A DNA stretch of 64,000 nt from DT-110 sp964342305. GTDB taxonomy: Bacteria; Bacteroidota; Bacteroidia; Chitinophagales; Saprospiraceae. This document shows, one piece after another, positions 52,377 to 61,382 of the stretch. Made by a program: the position numbers and the translations under genes. The stretch spans positions 17,726 through 81,725 of the forward strand of contig CAYFGK010000011.1 in the NCBI GenBank assembly GCA_964342305.1. Direction: 5' to 3'. The notes under the pieces are model-generated. The model was given only the letters and a program-made list of their open reading frames with translations. It searched no databases and was not told the origin of the DNA. The number at the start of each line of letters is the position of its first letter. The stretch's first letter is position 1.

Positions 52377-53855
52377 TCAGGAGAGTGCCTTTCGGTTTAT
52401 TTTTCCGGTTGGCGACAGTGGTAATTCATCCACGAAAACGACCTCTTTGGGTATCTTGAACCTGGCCAGCAAGCTAGTGCAATGCTCCTGTATCTCGGAA
52501 TAAGTTAGGTTTGCGTCGGTTACCACGAAAGCCTTTCCGACCTCCCCCCATTTTTTGTGCGGAATACCGATCACCGCTGCCGCGCGAATATCGGGGTGTT
52601 GTAACAGGGCTCGCTCCACCTCGGCGGGATAGACATTTTCGCCCCCCGAGATGAACATATTCTTGATCCGGTCAACTACGTAGAGGTAGCCTTCATCGTC
52701 TTGCCGTACCATATCGCCGGTATGGAACCATCCGTCGTGGAGCGCCTTGGCGGTCGCTGACGGGTTTTGCCAGTATCCCGGCGTCACCATGGGCCCTTTC
52801 AACAGCAATTCACCGGGCTGATTGGCCGGCACCTCCATACCTCCCGGATCGGTAACACGGATTTGCACATAAAAATTGGGGCGACCGATGGAGCCCTTTT
52901 TACGAATGGCGTCCCGCTGGTGCAGGGAGGTAAGGTTAGGGCCTACCTCCGTCATTCCGTAGCCCTGCCGGATAAAGACCTCCTTCTCGTGCCAACGCTC
53001 GATCAGAGGGATGGGCATGGGTTCGCCGCCGACGATGATGTAATACAAACTCGAGAGGTCGGCCCCGGCGAAACCGGGCTCATCGGCGATCATCTTCAGC
53101 ATGGTCGGTACGCCCATGAAGAGAGTCGGACGTTCGGTACGCATGAGGTGCAGCACCGCCCCGGGGTCAAACTTCTTCATCAGGCAGGTGTAGCCTCCGT
53201 GATGCAGGAAAGGCGTCAGTAATACATTCCACCCTCCGGTATGAAAAGGCGGCATGCAATTGATCGTCCGGCTTTCGGAATTGACGATCAGGCTCATCGC
53301 AGTATTGATGCTGTTCCAGAACAGCATCCGGTGACTGTAGATAGCTCCTTTGGGAAAGCCGGTAGTTCCCGAGGTATAGAGAATGAAAGCCGGATGATCG
53401 TCAGGTAATGCGGCAACCGGAAAGGGTTTGATTTTTTGGGGTGTTTGGTCCAGCGTGCGTTCGAGTTCGTTCAGGGGCAAAGCCGGCAGATCAAGCTGCG
53501 GTTGCAGTAAACCCTGTAGTTCTGTTTCGTAAATGATCAGTGCGGGTTGACTATCAGTGATCAGATACGTGATCTCGGCCGGTGCGAGGCGGTAATTGAG
53601 TGGTACCAGAATGATCCCGGTTTTTTGAGCTACCGAGAACAAGACCACGTATTCCAGGCAATTCTCCGCCAGTACCGCCACCCGGTCACCCAACCGCAAG
53701 TCATAGGTATCGCGCAGCCAGTGACACAAATGTTCGGCCTTTTGCTGGAGCTGCCCATAGGTGAGCGACCGTCCGGATTCGTTTTCCGAAACGGCCACCT
53801 GATCGGGGCTATAGACCGCCCACTTCGCCACCCAGTCTTGTGCTAACAATTGCAT
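52377..53855 (-). CDS. AMP-dependent acyl-CoA synthetase/ligase
   Basis: 492 residues from ATG 53855; the longer frame to 53942 would overlap the upstream gene and add non-homologous sequence. ANL-superfamily motifs are all present: ILYTSGTTGFPKGAIYSH (P-loop), GYGMTEVGP, WFHTGDM, YVVDRIKNMFISGGENVYP, and the catalytic Lys in LPLSPTGKINRKAL. It activates a carboxylic acid to acyl-CoA (or acyl-ACP) through an acyl-AMP. It follows the KASIII-like gene by 19 bp, so the two likely act together on one acyl chain. Confidence 0.93.
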   Translation of the reverse strand: MQLLAQDWVAKWAVYSPDQVAVSENESGRSLTYGQLQQKAEHLCHWLRDTYDLRLGDRVAVLAENCLEYVVLFSVAQKTGIILVPLNYRLAPAEITYLITDSQPALIIYETELQGLLQPQLDLPALPLNELERTLDQTPQKIKPFPVAALPDDHPAFILYTSGTTGFPKGAIYSHRMLFWNSINTAMSLIVNSESRTINCMPPFHTGGWNVLLTPFLHHGGYTCLMKKFDPGAVLHLMRTERPTLFMGVPTMLKMIADEPGFAGADLSSLYYIIVGGEPMPIPLIERWHEKEVFIRQGYGMTEVGPNLTSLHQRDAIRKKGSIGRPNFYVQIRVTDPGGMEVPANQPGELLLKGPMVTPGYWQNPSATAKALHDGWFHTGDMVRQDDEGYLYVVDRIKNMFISGGENVYPAEVERALLQHPDIRAAAVIGIPHKKWGEVGKAFVVTDANLTYSEIQEHCTSLLARFKIPKEVVFVDELPLSPTGKINRKALS

Positions 53856-53874
53856 TTCAAAAAAGCTTTTCGCA

Positions 53875-54864
53875 TTACAACCGGAAAGCAGCGCTGGCGA
53901 AGGCCAGGCCACCCCCCGAACCGATGAAGTACACCAAATCACCTTTTTTCACGGTGCCCCGCTCCCAGGCTTGGTTGAGGGCCATTGGTATACAAGCCGA
54001 GCCCGTATAGCCGTAGTAGTGCATCACCGTTTCGGCCCGGTCGCGGGGAACACCCAACCTATCCATGGTTTCATGAATGGCATTTACATTAATCTGAGTG
54101 ACGAAATAGCGATCCACATCCGCAGCCTGTACCGCCAGACGCTCGTTCAGGTTATTGGCCATTTGTGACCACACCTCCGGATTCAACTCCTTGGGGAATT
54201 TACGGACAAATTTGAGTTGGTGATCGTGGTTAGCCACCACCTCTTCAGAAATCGGTTTTTTGGTAGCCCCTCCGTATATGCCCATCCATTCGTTATACTC
54301 GCCCTTGGAGATGAGTTGGGCCCCGAGGAAGCCGCGTTCGGAGGGTTCTTCAGCCTCCAGCACTACGGCTCCTGCTCCGTCGGCAAAGAGGGTGACCGTC
54401 TTTTTATCGGAGAGATTGAGGTACTTACTCATGGCGTAGGCCCCGATGACCAACACCTTATTGTACTGCTCATCGGCCCGGATGTATTTTGACCCGATAT
54501 CCAGGGCCGTCACAAATCCGGCACAGGCGGTATTAATATCGAAGGTTCCGGCGCGGTTAGCCCCGAGGCGATCCTGTACCACCGAAGCGGTAGATGGAGA
54601 AACGAACTCAGGTGTATCGGTAGAAATGATGATCAGATCGAGCTGGTCGGGCGTAAGGCCAGCGCGTTCGAGGGCCTGGCGTGCGGCCCGTTCACTGAGA
54701 TCGGCCGTACTTTCATCATCAGCACACCAGCGACGTTCGTAGATCTGCACATTCTCTTCCAGCCAGGTACTTACGTCTTCGCCCAACAGGTCGTCGAAAT
54801 AGGTATTGGTAATCCTACGCTCCGGAGCGTAGGCTCCAACCGAGCGGATAATAGCATTTCGCAT
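53875..54864 (-). CDS. KASIII (FabH-like) ketoacyl synthase with altered catalytic triad
   Basis: 329 residues of the thiolase fold, KASIII family. The nucleophile is kept (Cys114 in FDINTACAGFVTALD), as are FADGAGAVVLE and the C-terminal GSGGGLAFASAAFRL. Where FabH has PHQAN and GNTSAASIP, this protein has TQINV (Gln257 for His) and GYTGSACIP (Tyr286 for Asn). The usual decarboxylating His/Asn pair is therefore missing, so it may acylate, transfer or make esters or head-to-head condensations rather than do standard chain initiation. It lies upstream of the acyl-CoA ligase and downstream of the TonB receptor gene, on the same strand. Confidence 0.88.
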   Translation of the reverse strand: MRNAIIRSVGAYAPERRITNTYFDDLLGEDVSTWLEENVQIYERRWCADDESTADLSERAARQALERAGLTPDQLDLIIISTDTPEFVSPSTASVVQDRLGANRAGTFDINTACAGFVTALDIGSKYIRADEQYNKVLVIGAYAMSKYLNLSDKKTVTLFADGAGAVVLEAEEPSERGFLGAQLISKGEYNEWMGIYGGATKKPISEEVVANHDHQLKFVRKFPKELNPEVWSQMANNLNERLAVQAADVDRYFVTQINVNAIHETMDRLGVPRDRAETVMHYYGYTGSACIPMALNQAWERGTVKKGDLVYFIGSGGGLAFASAAFRL

Positions 54865-54935
54865 GCATTTGCTTTATTCAGGATCAGGGAAAAGGCGGGC
54901 CAGCCAACTGGTAAAGCCAGCCCGTATATACATCG

Positions 54936-57407
54936 TTAGTTCTGTCCGATAGCGGGAAGATTAATCAATAGCTCGAGGCCGAACAGACGTCCGGTCGGTG
55001 GAGCAGCGGTAAATTCGCGCAAGGTTTCGTCGAAGAGGTTGGTCACCTGAGCATTAAGGGTGAAAACATCGCTGAATTGGTATCCCATATTCACGTCGAC
55101 ACTTACAAATCCGCCCAGCGGACCGTAGTTGAAGGCATCGGCCGAACGGGCATTTTCCACGATGGGTACCCCCCGGTACGTTTGGCCGGGCTTAGTTTCG
55201 GAAGCGATCTGGAAGCTGGAGTAATAATTGTATGCCTCCACCCAACGCGAGAAGAAGGTCGCATTAAAGCGTTCGCCACGATAACTCAGTCCAACACTTC
55301 CTTTATTGTTGGGTGCATTTACCAAGAGGTCCAGCTCGTTTACGACACCATTTCCGTCGAAATCATTCTCCAGATTATCTTCGTCGATGTTGTAATTGAA
55401 GTGGGAGTAATTAACAGCCAGACTCCACTCTGGATTGAAGTAATAGGTCACCCCCAGATCAAGCCCGTAAGTATTGAACTGGCCGAAATTGACGTACGAG
55501 GCCACCAGGCCATTATAGACACCGAACCCATCTTGCACCTCGGCGATGGGGGTATCTCCGCGCAGGCTGGCCACACCCAATACCTGCAGTGGGCTCAGGA
55601 AATTTTCGCTGATGTTGTAGTAGGCGTTGGCATCGAGGAACATTTTACTTTTCACGATCTGCCCGCGATAGCCCAATTCGATGGTCTGTAATTTTTCGAC
55701 CGATTGGGGTGCTATCATGGTACCGTCAGCAAGGGTAAACCCTTCGGCATTACCGAGGATAAGCCCCGTAAACAGATTACCAAACATATTCAGGATAGTC
55801 GGTGCGGCAATACCCTGGCCGTAGGTTAGGCGCCAGGTACCCATATCGCCCACCTGCAACAGGCCGACTTTGGGCACGAAGTTGGTCCCGTACACTTCGT
55901 GATCATCGAGGCGACCAGCTGCTATCGCGCGGAAACCGCTCCCCAAGTCGTATTGCAGGTGCGCATATGCCCCTAACTGCCGTACGTTGATGAAATCATT
56001 TTCATCTTCGTCCAGCAGGTAACTACCAAGGCTATTGGCCTTATCCAGGAAATACTGTACGCCGGTAATGAGTTCCAGCTTCCCAAACTGATTATTGTAT
56101 TGAACCTCGGCGGCCCAACGACGGGAATCATCCCGGAATCGTGCTCCTCCCTGGTACGAAAACTCCCCACCGGCCTCTTCGGGGGATAATCCGGCATCTA
56201 TCCCGCGATAATATTGCTTAGTGCGATCATCGATGGAGTAGGTATCGTCCGTTTTGCTGGTAGTGTAGTTCACCTGGGCAAACCAGTGGTCAGAATTGAC
56301 CCGTAGTTGATAGTAATTGATAGCCCAGTCGATGATCTGGTTACGCCCCACATTAGTAGGGGCCAGGTAGGTGGAATTACTGTAGCCCGTATTGAAAATA
56401 ATATCCGTTCCTTCGACCGGCGTATAGTAGAGCGCGCCCTCAGCCCGGAGGAAATTTATATCCCGGTCGAGCTCAAATTCATCGTAAGCTTCTTTTACAC
56501 CATCAACGCCGGGGTTTCCTTCTCCGTCGAGGCGATCGATATAGACAGTATCGACATAGTCGAATTCCTCGGCCTGATCGTAGGAAGCCATTACTTTGTA
56601 GGCGAATTTATCGCTCAGCACCTGGGCGTGCCGCCCGCGGATCGACAGGGTGCTTTGGTTACCCACACCCAGGGCCAGGGTGGTCCCCTCGGAGGTTCGG
56701 GGATCCTTTGTTATAGTATTCACTAGTCCGTTATGGGCGTTCGGTCCGTACATGGTAGAGTTGGGTCCCAGAACTACCTCAATTTGTTCGATATCCTCCT
56801 TAATGGTGGTGTTAAGTGGTCCGAAAGGCAGACCGGTGGCTATCAGGGTTGAATAACGCCCGTCGGTTACCTGCAGATTTTTTGCATTGAAGTTGGAGTT
56901 AAATCCCCGAACATTGATACCGGGGACTGCTACCCCCGCACGGAAATAATCAATTCCCTTTTGGCGAGCCAGGAGATCGGAAGGGCTCCCTGCGTAGTTT
57001 TGGATCTCACCCGCAAAGATTGTTTCGATGGTGGCCGGCGATTCGGTCAGTTTCTCATCACGGCGCGACCCGGAGACAACAACCTCCTGTCCGACGTAGA
57101 CGTCCGGAGTCAGCAGGAAGTTCAATTCATAGGTTTCGCCAGCGGCAACGGTGATCGTCTCCCGGCTATTAATGAACCCCGTATAGGAGGCGATCAGCGT
57201 AATGGTGCCGGGCTCTGCCTCCAGGGAGTAAGAACCGTCCATGTCGGCGGCTACGCCCTTATTGGTGCCTTCGATAATGATGTTGGCCCCCAGTAAGGGT
57301 TCACCGGTAGCATCGGAGGTAATCAGGCCCCGAACCGTAGCCATCTGGCCAAATCCCTGGGTGAGCAGTCCCACCATGGTCAAGCAAATGAGTATCGCTT
57401 TTTTCAT
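54936..57407 (-). CDS. TonB-dependent receptor with carboxypeptidase-regulatory-like N-domain
   Basis: 823 residues with a signal peptide (MKKAILICLTMVGLLTQGFG|Q). Residues ~24-110 are a CarboxypepD_reg-like beta domain (ATVRGLITSDATGEPLLGAN, common in Bacteroidota TonB receptors). The plug follows (ESPATIETIFAGEIQNYAG, INVRGFNSNFNAKN, IEQIEVVLGPNSTMYGPNAH) and then a 22-strand barrel. No SusD homologue is next to it, and the length is shorter than SusC, so a siderophore, vitamin or metal-complex ligand is as likely as a glycan. The ligand cannot be deduced. Confidence 0.93.
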   Translation of the reverse strand: MKKAILICLTMVGLLTQGFGQMATVRGLITSDATGEPLLGANIIIEGTNKGVAADMDGSYSLEAEPGTITLIASYTGFINSRETITVAAGETYELNFLLTPDVYVGQEVVVSGSRRDEKLTESPATIETIFAGEIQNYAGSPSDLLARQKGIDYFRAGVAVPGINVRGFNSNFNAKNLQVTDGRYSTLIATGLPFGPLNTTIKEDIEQIEVVLGPNSTMYGPNAHNGLVNTITKDPRTSEGTTLALGVGNQSTLSIRGRHAQVLSDKFAYKVMASYDQAEEFDYVDTVYIDRLDGEGNPGVDGVKEAYDEFELDRDINFLRAEGALYYTPVEGTDIIFNTGYSNSTYLAPTNVGRNQIIDWAINYYQLRVNSDHWFAQVNYTTSKTDDTYSIDDRTKQYYRGIDAGLSPEEAGGEFSYQGGARFRDDSRRWAAEVQYNNQFGKLELITGVQYFLDKANSLGSYLLDEDENDFINVRQLGAYAHLQYDLGSGFRAIAAGRLDDHEVYGTNFVPKVGLLQVGDMGTWRLTYGQGIAAPTILNMFGNLFTGLILGNAEGFTLADGTMIAPQSVEKLQTIELGYRGQIVKSKMFLDANAYYNISENFLSPLQVLGVASLRGDTPIAEVQDGFGVYNGLVASYVNFGQFNTYGLDLGVTYYFNPEWSLAVNYSHFNYNIDEDNLENDFDGNGVVNELDLLVNAPNNKGSVGLSYRGERFNATFFSRWVEAYNYYSSFQIASETKPGQTYRGVPIVENARSADAFNYGPLGGFVSVDVNMGYQFSDVFTLNAQVTNLFDETLREFTAAPPTGRLFGLELLINLPAIGQN

Positions 57408-57996
57408 AGTCTAGTGCGTTTTATCAGCTTGAAATATTTTTTGCGGTAGCTTGATTTGCATCCAATCATGTACGGCAAAAAATCATTCTGTCAACGAATA
57501 ATTCTGTTCGCCAAAGTAGCACCTCGACCATCAGACCTCCGATAGGCAAATTGAGATGGAGCCTATAGACTAAAGCATTTTTTTTCAAAAATTCAATTAT
57601 AAAAAACTGATAACCAATTACTTAACAAGCTATCCGTCAGGGTGTGACAAACCGAACGAAGAGATATCAGTAGAGAGAAAATCCAGAAGAGCATTCATTA
57701 TCAAAGGTTTATAACCAGGCGTTGCCGTCTTCCATCCCGTTCATCTTCCCGGATCAAGCTATGGCAAAGCCAAATGACCAAGACGGGTCAACCCCTTTAT
57801 CAATGCACTAAATAATAAATTAACTATCAGCCTCTTACACTATAAAAAAGCACATATGCTCCCGATTATTTCACTTAGGTCAATACCCTTTAGTTAGCAA
57901 CAAAAACATTACTCCTTCAAACACCCTGTTCTCCGATTTATATATTGCCTTCCGGCAAAAATGCCACATAAATTTTCCATTCAGAAAAAAGAACCT
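57408..57996. other. 589-bp AT-rich divergent promoter region
   Basis: Markedly more AT-rich than the surroundings; it must hold promoters for the TonB receptor (minus) and symporter (plus). A GCC-GGAA-GGC mini-hairpin motif with an A-run lies at 57947-57961. I see no ORF, exact TAnnTTTG box or operator. A Fur-like box was looked for and not found. Confidence 0.5.
57947..57961 (-). repeat. T-tract mini-hairpin motif (GCC-GGAA-GGC)
   Basis: Minus strand reads TTTTTGCCGGAAGGC. The loop is GGAA in place of GAAA, still of GNRA type. It ends at the alternative symporter start (ATG 57961). Confidence 0.7.
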
Positions 57997-59526
57997 ATGG
58001 CTTCCCGGGAACTTGTATTGGCCAGCTCCATACTAATTGCGCTTTACGCAGCCCTGATCCTATTCTTTGTCATTCGGGGCGCCCTTCGTACCAAATCTAT
58101 GGCTGATTACGCAGTGGGGAGCATGCATTTTTCACCGGTGGTGGTAGGACTTTCTCTGGCCGCCTCCATAACCAGTGCAGCCACCTTTATTATCAATCCG
58201 GGATTTATTGCTTTATACGGGTTGAGCGGCATTCTCGCCCTGGCGGTTTGCCTGCCACTGGCCGCCTTCATTTCGCTGATCGTGCTTACCAAGAGCTTTC
58301 GCAAACACGGAGCTACGGTCAAAGCCCTCACCATGGCTCAGTGGATCGGTAAGCGCTACGGTAGTTCGGGATTTTCCATCTTCTTTGGCTTTTTGTCATT
58401 GCTCCTGATCACTTTCATTGTGCTCATCTGCGTGGGCATGACCAAAGTACTGGCCAGTGCCCTCAACGCGCAGGAAGCAGTTGTACTAATATGTTTGATC
58501 GTATTTGTCTTTGGCTACATGATGTTTGGCGGTGCCAATTCTATGGTTTATACCAATACCATCCAAGCCGTATTGATGATCGTTGTTGCGGTCATTCTGC
58601 TCACCTCCGGATACGAACACTTTAGTGATGGTGTGCGCGGGTTTATGGCCAAACTGGAGGCCATCGATCCTTTATTAACCCAGTCCGTTAATCCCGAAAG
58701 CTTTCTGTTCCGCGACTACTTTGAGATCATTTTCTGCTCGGTGGTCGTGGGTGTCGCCATTATCTGCCAGCCGCATATCCTGACGAAATCGCTCCTGCTA
58801 AAGGCCGAGAAAGACGTAAACCGCTATTTGCTGGTAGCTATCATCGTGGAGGCCCTGTTCTTTGCCGTGGTCATCGCCGGTTTGTATGCCCGCATTAGCT
58901 TCCCCGATCTGACCGTTGACGGAGAGCCTCTCAATATGGATGGTATCATCCCAGCTTACGTGGTGCGGGAGTTCCCCGTGTACATAGGTTTGATCGTTAT
59001 TATGGGACTTCTTTCGGCCGGCCTCTCCACCCTCGAGGGCTTGATCCAGTCGGTACCTACCAGTATTACTTCGGACATTATTGATCCACTTTTTGGCGAA
59101 AGCCTGGGAGAAGGTGAAACACGCGAAAAACGACTCATCTTTATCAATAAGGTAGTCATTGTGCTGGTCGCCATCGTTTCGGGTCTGTTATCGTGGCAAC
59201 AACTCGTGAATCCAAGTCTTAGCGTGGGTATTTTTGCCCAGAATGGTGTCTACGCTTATTTCTCGGCTGCTTTTTTACCGGTCCTCTTTGGGGTATTCCT
59301 GAAAAAAGTTCCCCGTCTGGCGGTCATTGCCGCCAGCGCAGGCGCGGTGATCATTCATTTTTCGGTCTATTACGGACGTATCAGCTGGTATATGCAGGCG
59401 GAGGTGCGCAACCCCGCCATTGCGGCCACGGCGGCTATCCTGGGATCCGTGGTAATCGGGCTGATTTTATACGCTCTTTTGCGCAAAAAACCGGAACAAG
59501 AGCTGTCACCAGGTTCGGTAACCTGA
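57997..59526 (+). CDS. sodium:solute symporter (SSS) family protein
   Basis: 509 residues from ATG 57997; an in-frame ATG at 57961 would add 12 polar residues. About 13 membrane helices of the LeuT-fold SSS family: SMADYAVGSMHFSPVVVGLS, ITSAATFIINPGFIALYG, FGGANSMVYTNTIQAVLMIV, MGLLSAGLSTLEGLIQSVPT. It takes up an organic solute with Na+. It is first in a plus-strand series with an alpha/beta-hydrolase lipoprotein (18 bp) and FabG (7 bp), which may process the imported compound. Substrate unknown. Confidence 0.92.
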   Translation: MASRELVLASSILIALYAALILFFVIRGALRTKSMADYAVGSMHFSPVVVGLSLAASITSAATFIINPGFIALYGLSGILALAVCLPLAAFISLIVLTKSFRKHGATVKALTMAQWIGKRYGSSGFSIFFGFLSLLLITFIVLICVGMTKVLASALNAQEAVVLICLIVFVFGYMMFGGANSMVYTNTIQAVLMIVVAVILLTSGYEHFSDGVRGFMAKLEAIDPLLTQSVNPESFLFRDYFEIIFCSVVVGVAIICQPHILTKSLLLKAEKDVNRYLLVAIIVEALFFAVVIAGLYARISFPDLTVDGEPLNMDGIIPAYVVREFPVYIGLIVIMGLLSAGLSTLEGLIQSVPTSITSDIIDPLFGESLGEGETREKRLIFINKVVIVLVAIVSGLLSWQQLVNPSLSVGIFAQNGVYAYFSAAFLPVLFGVFLKKVPRLAVIAASAGAVIIHFSVYYGRISWYMQAEVRNPAIAATAAILGSVVIGLILYALLRKKPEQELSPGSVT

Positions 59527-59544
59527 CCTATAAACCAAGAAAAT

Positions 59545-60495
59545 ATGCAACGTTTCCTTCTGTTTCTGTTAATCCTCAGCCTTGCCGGCTGCGGAACCTA
59601 TGCCCAAACCAGTGCTTATATGGATTCCCTGCAATATTCCTACGACACAAACACGATTTCTTTGTCCGACACGGTGTCTATCACCTACATTGACGAGGGA
59701 GAGGGTCCCGAGACCCTCGTTTTCATCCATGGCTTGGGTAGTTACCTGCCTGCCTGGCACAAGAATATTTCTGAGTTGCACAAGCACTACCGGTGCATTG
59801 CCCTGGACCTGCCGGGCTACGGTAAATCATCACGGGGCGATTACCCCTACGATATGTCTTTTTTTGCTCAACAGGTCAGCCAGTTTTTGCGTAAGCTTTC
59901 GCTAAAAAGACCCACCGTGGTAGGCCATTCCATGGGCGGACAAATCGCCCTTACCCTGGCTTCGCAGCACCCCGAACAGGTGGGAAGACTGGTACTGGTG
60001 GCTCCCGCTGGCTTTGAGACCTTTACCGAACAAGAGCGTTCCTGGTTTCAGCAAGTGTATACGCCGGATGTGGTGCGGGCCACACCACCCGCTCAGATCG
60101 AGCGTAACTTTGCGCTAAATTTTCACGAAAGTGATTTTCCGGAGGACGCGCACTTTATGTACGAAGACCGCCTGCGGCTGCGGGCCGACACCGCACTGTA
60201 CGATGCCTATTGCCAAATGATCCCACAGTGCGTGTTGGGTATGTTACGGGAGCCGGTCTTTGATCAACTTTCCGACATCAGGCAGCCAACGCTTATATTG
60301 TACGGACGGGGAGACTTACTGATTCCCAATACCCTTTTGCACGGCGGCCTGACCACCGAAGAGGTCGCTCAATCCGGTCACCAGCAGATACCCAATAGCC
60401 AACTTCAAATGCTGGAAGCCTGCGGGCATTTTGTGCAGTGGGAATGTGCAGCAGCGGTTAATACCGCTATCAAATCCTTTGTAACCAACAAATAA
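59545..60495 (+). CDS. alpha/beta-fold hydrolase lipoprotein
   Basis: 316 residues. MQRFLLFLLILSLAGC is a lipoprotein signal with Cys16. The alpha/beta-hydrolase core shows VFIHGLGSYLPAWHKN (oxyanion HG), VVGHSMGGQIALTLASQHP (nucleophile Ser), GRGDLLIP (acid) and EACGHFVQWE (His), so the triad is complete. An esterase or lipase role in the periplasm or on the cell surface is likely. It lies between the symporter and fabG. Confidence 0.9.
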   Translation: MQRFLLFLLILSLAGCGTYAQTSAYMDSLQYSYDTNTISLSDTVSITYIDEGEGPETLVFIHGLGSYLPAWHKNISELHKHYRCIALDLPGYGKSSRGDYPYDMSFFAQQVSQFLRKLSLKRPTVVGHSMGGQIALTLASQHPEQVGRLVLVAPAGFETFTEQERSWFQQVYTPDVVRATPPAQIERNFALNFHESDFPEDAHFMYEDRLRLRADTALYDAYCQMIPQCVLGMLREPVFDQLSDIRQPTLILYGRGDLLIPNTLLHGGLTTEEVAQSGHQQIPNSQLQMLEACGHFVQWECAAAVNTAIKSFVTNK

Positions 60496-60502
60496 ACACG
60501 AT

Positions 60503-61246
60503 ATGAACCGACTGAAGGACCGCGTAGCCATCATTACGGGCGGTGCCCGTGGCATTGGCAAGGCCACTGCCCAACGATTTCTGGAAGAAGGAGCCCGGGT
60601 AGCTATCTGGGATATTGACGAACAGGCCGGTCGCAACGCCGTTACTGCGTGGCAAGACCAGGGTTACCACACCACCTTCCACAAGGTAGACATCACCCAA
60701 CTCGCTTCCACCCAGGAAGCTGCCTCGGCCGTGCACGAAACGCAGGGATGTATCGACATCCTGGTCAACAACGCGGGGATCACCCGGGATGCCTCCATGA
60801 AAAAAATGTCGCCCCAACAGTGGCAGCAGGTCATCGACGTAAATCTGACCGGCGTTTGGAACGGCACCAAAGCCGTGGCCCCCTACATGGTCGAGGCGGG
60901 ATACGGACGCATTTTAAGTGCCTCTTCGGTGGTTGGATTGTACGGTAATTTCGGACAGGCAAATTACGTAGCTACCAAGTCGGGGCTCATCGGCCTCACC
61001 AAAGTATGGGCCCGGGAATACGGCCGCAAAGGTATCACCGTAAATGCAGTGGCCCCGGGCTTCATTCGCACTGAGATGGTGGATACCATTCCCGCCGATT
61101 ACCTGCAAGGGCTGGAAGAGCGTACGCCCCTGCAACGACTGGGCGACCCGGTCGATATCGCTAATGCATACTTGTTTCTGGCCAGCGAAGAGGCCGGATT
61201 TATCACCGGCACCTGCCTGAGCGTAGACGGGGGACTGGTGTTATAA
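60503..61246 (+). CDS. fabG: 3-oxoacyl-ACP reductase-type SDR (FabG-like)
   Basis: 247-residue classical SDR. VAIITGGARGIGKATAQRFL, the NNAGITRD segment (the FabG hallmark), ILSASSVVGLYGNFGQANYV with catalytic Ser and the Tyr-Lys pair (NYVATKSG), VNAVAPGFIRTEM, and the end TGTCLSVDGGLVL. It matches FabG or the acetoacetyl-CoA reductase PhaB, which share these motifs. No fab operon surrounds it; cotranscription with the hydrolase 7 bp upstream suggests a hydroxyacyl-specific role. Confidence 0.9.
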   Translation: MNRLKDRVAIITGGARGIGKATAQRFLEEGARVAIWDIDEQAGRNAVTAWQDQGYHTTFHKVDITQLASTQEAASAVHETQGCIDILVNNAGITRDASMKKMSPQQWQQVIDVNLTGVWNGTKAVAPYMVEAGYGRILSASSVVGLYGNFGQANYVATKSGLIGLTKVWAREYGRKGITVNAVAPGFIRTEMVDTIPADYLQGLEERTPLQRLGDPVDIANAYLFLASEEAGFITGTCLSVDGGLVL

Positions 61247-61261
61247 AATCGGAGAGCGGAA

Positions 61262-61361
61262 NNNNNNNNNNNNNNNNNNNNNNNNNNNNNNNNNNNNNNN
61301 NNNNNNNNNNNNNNNNNNNNNNNNNNNNNNNNNNNNNNNNNNNNNNNNNNNNNNNNNNNNN
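61262..61361. other. assembly gap, 100 Ns
   Basis: Exactly 100 unknown bases, the conventional placeholder for a gap of unknown length. Genes on either side may not be adjacent in the genome. Confidence 0.99.
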
Positions 61362-61382
61362 GCTGGAAAACCCGCGTGCTTC

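Noticed and set aside
54936..57407. SusC/SusD polysaccharide utilisation locus
   Set aside because: No SusD gene, no glycoside hydrolase operon nearby and the receptor is shorter than SusC.
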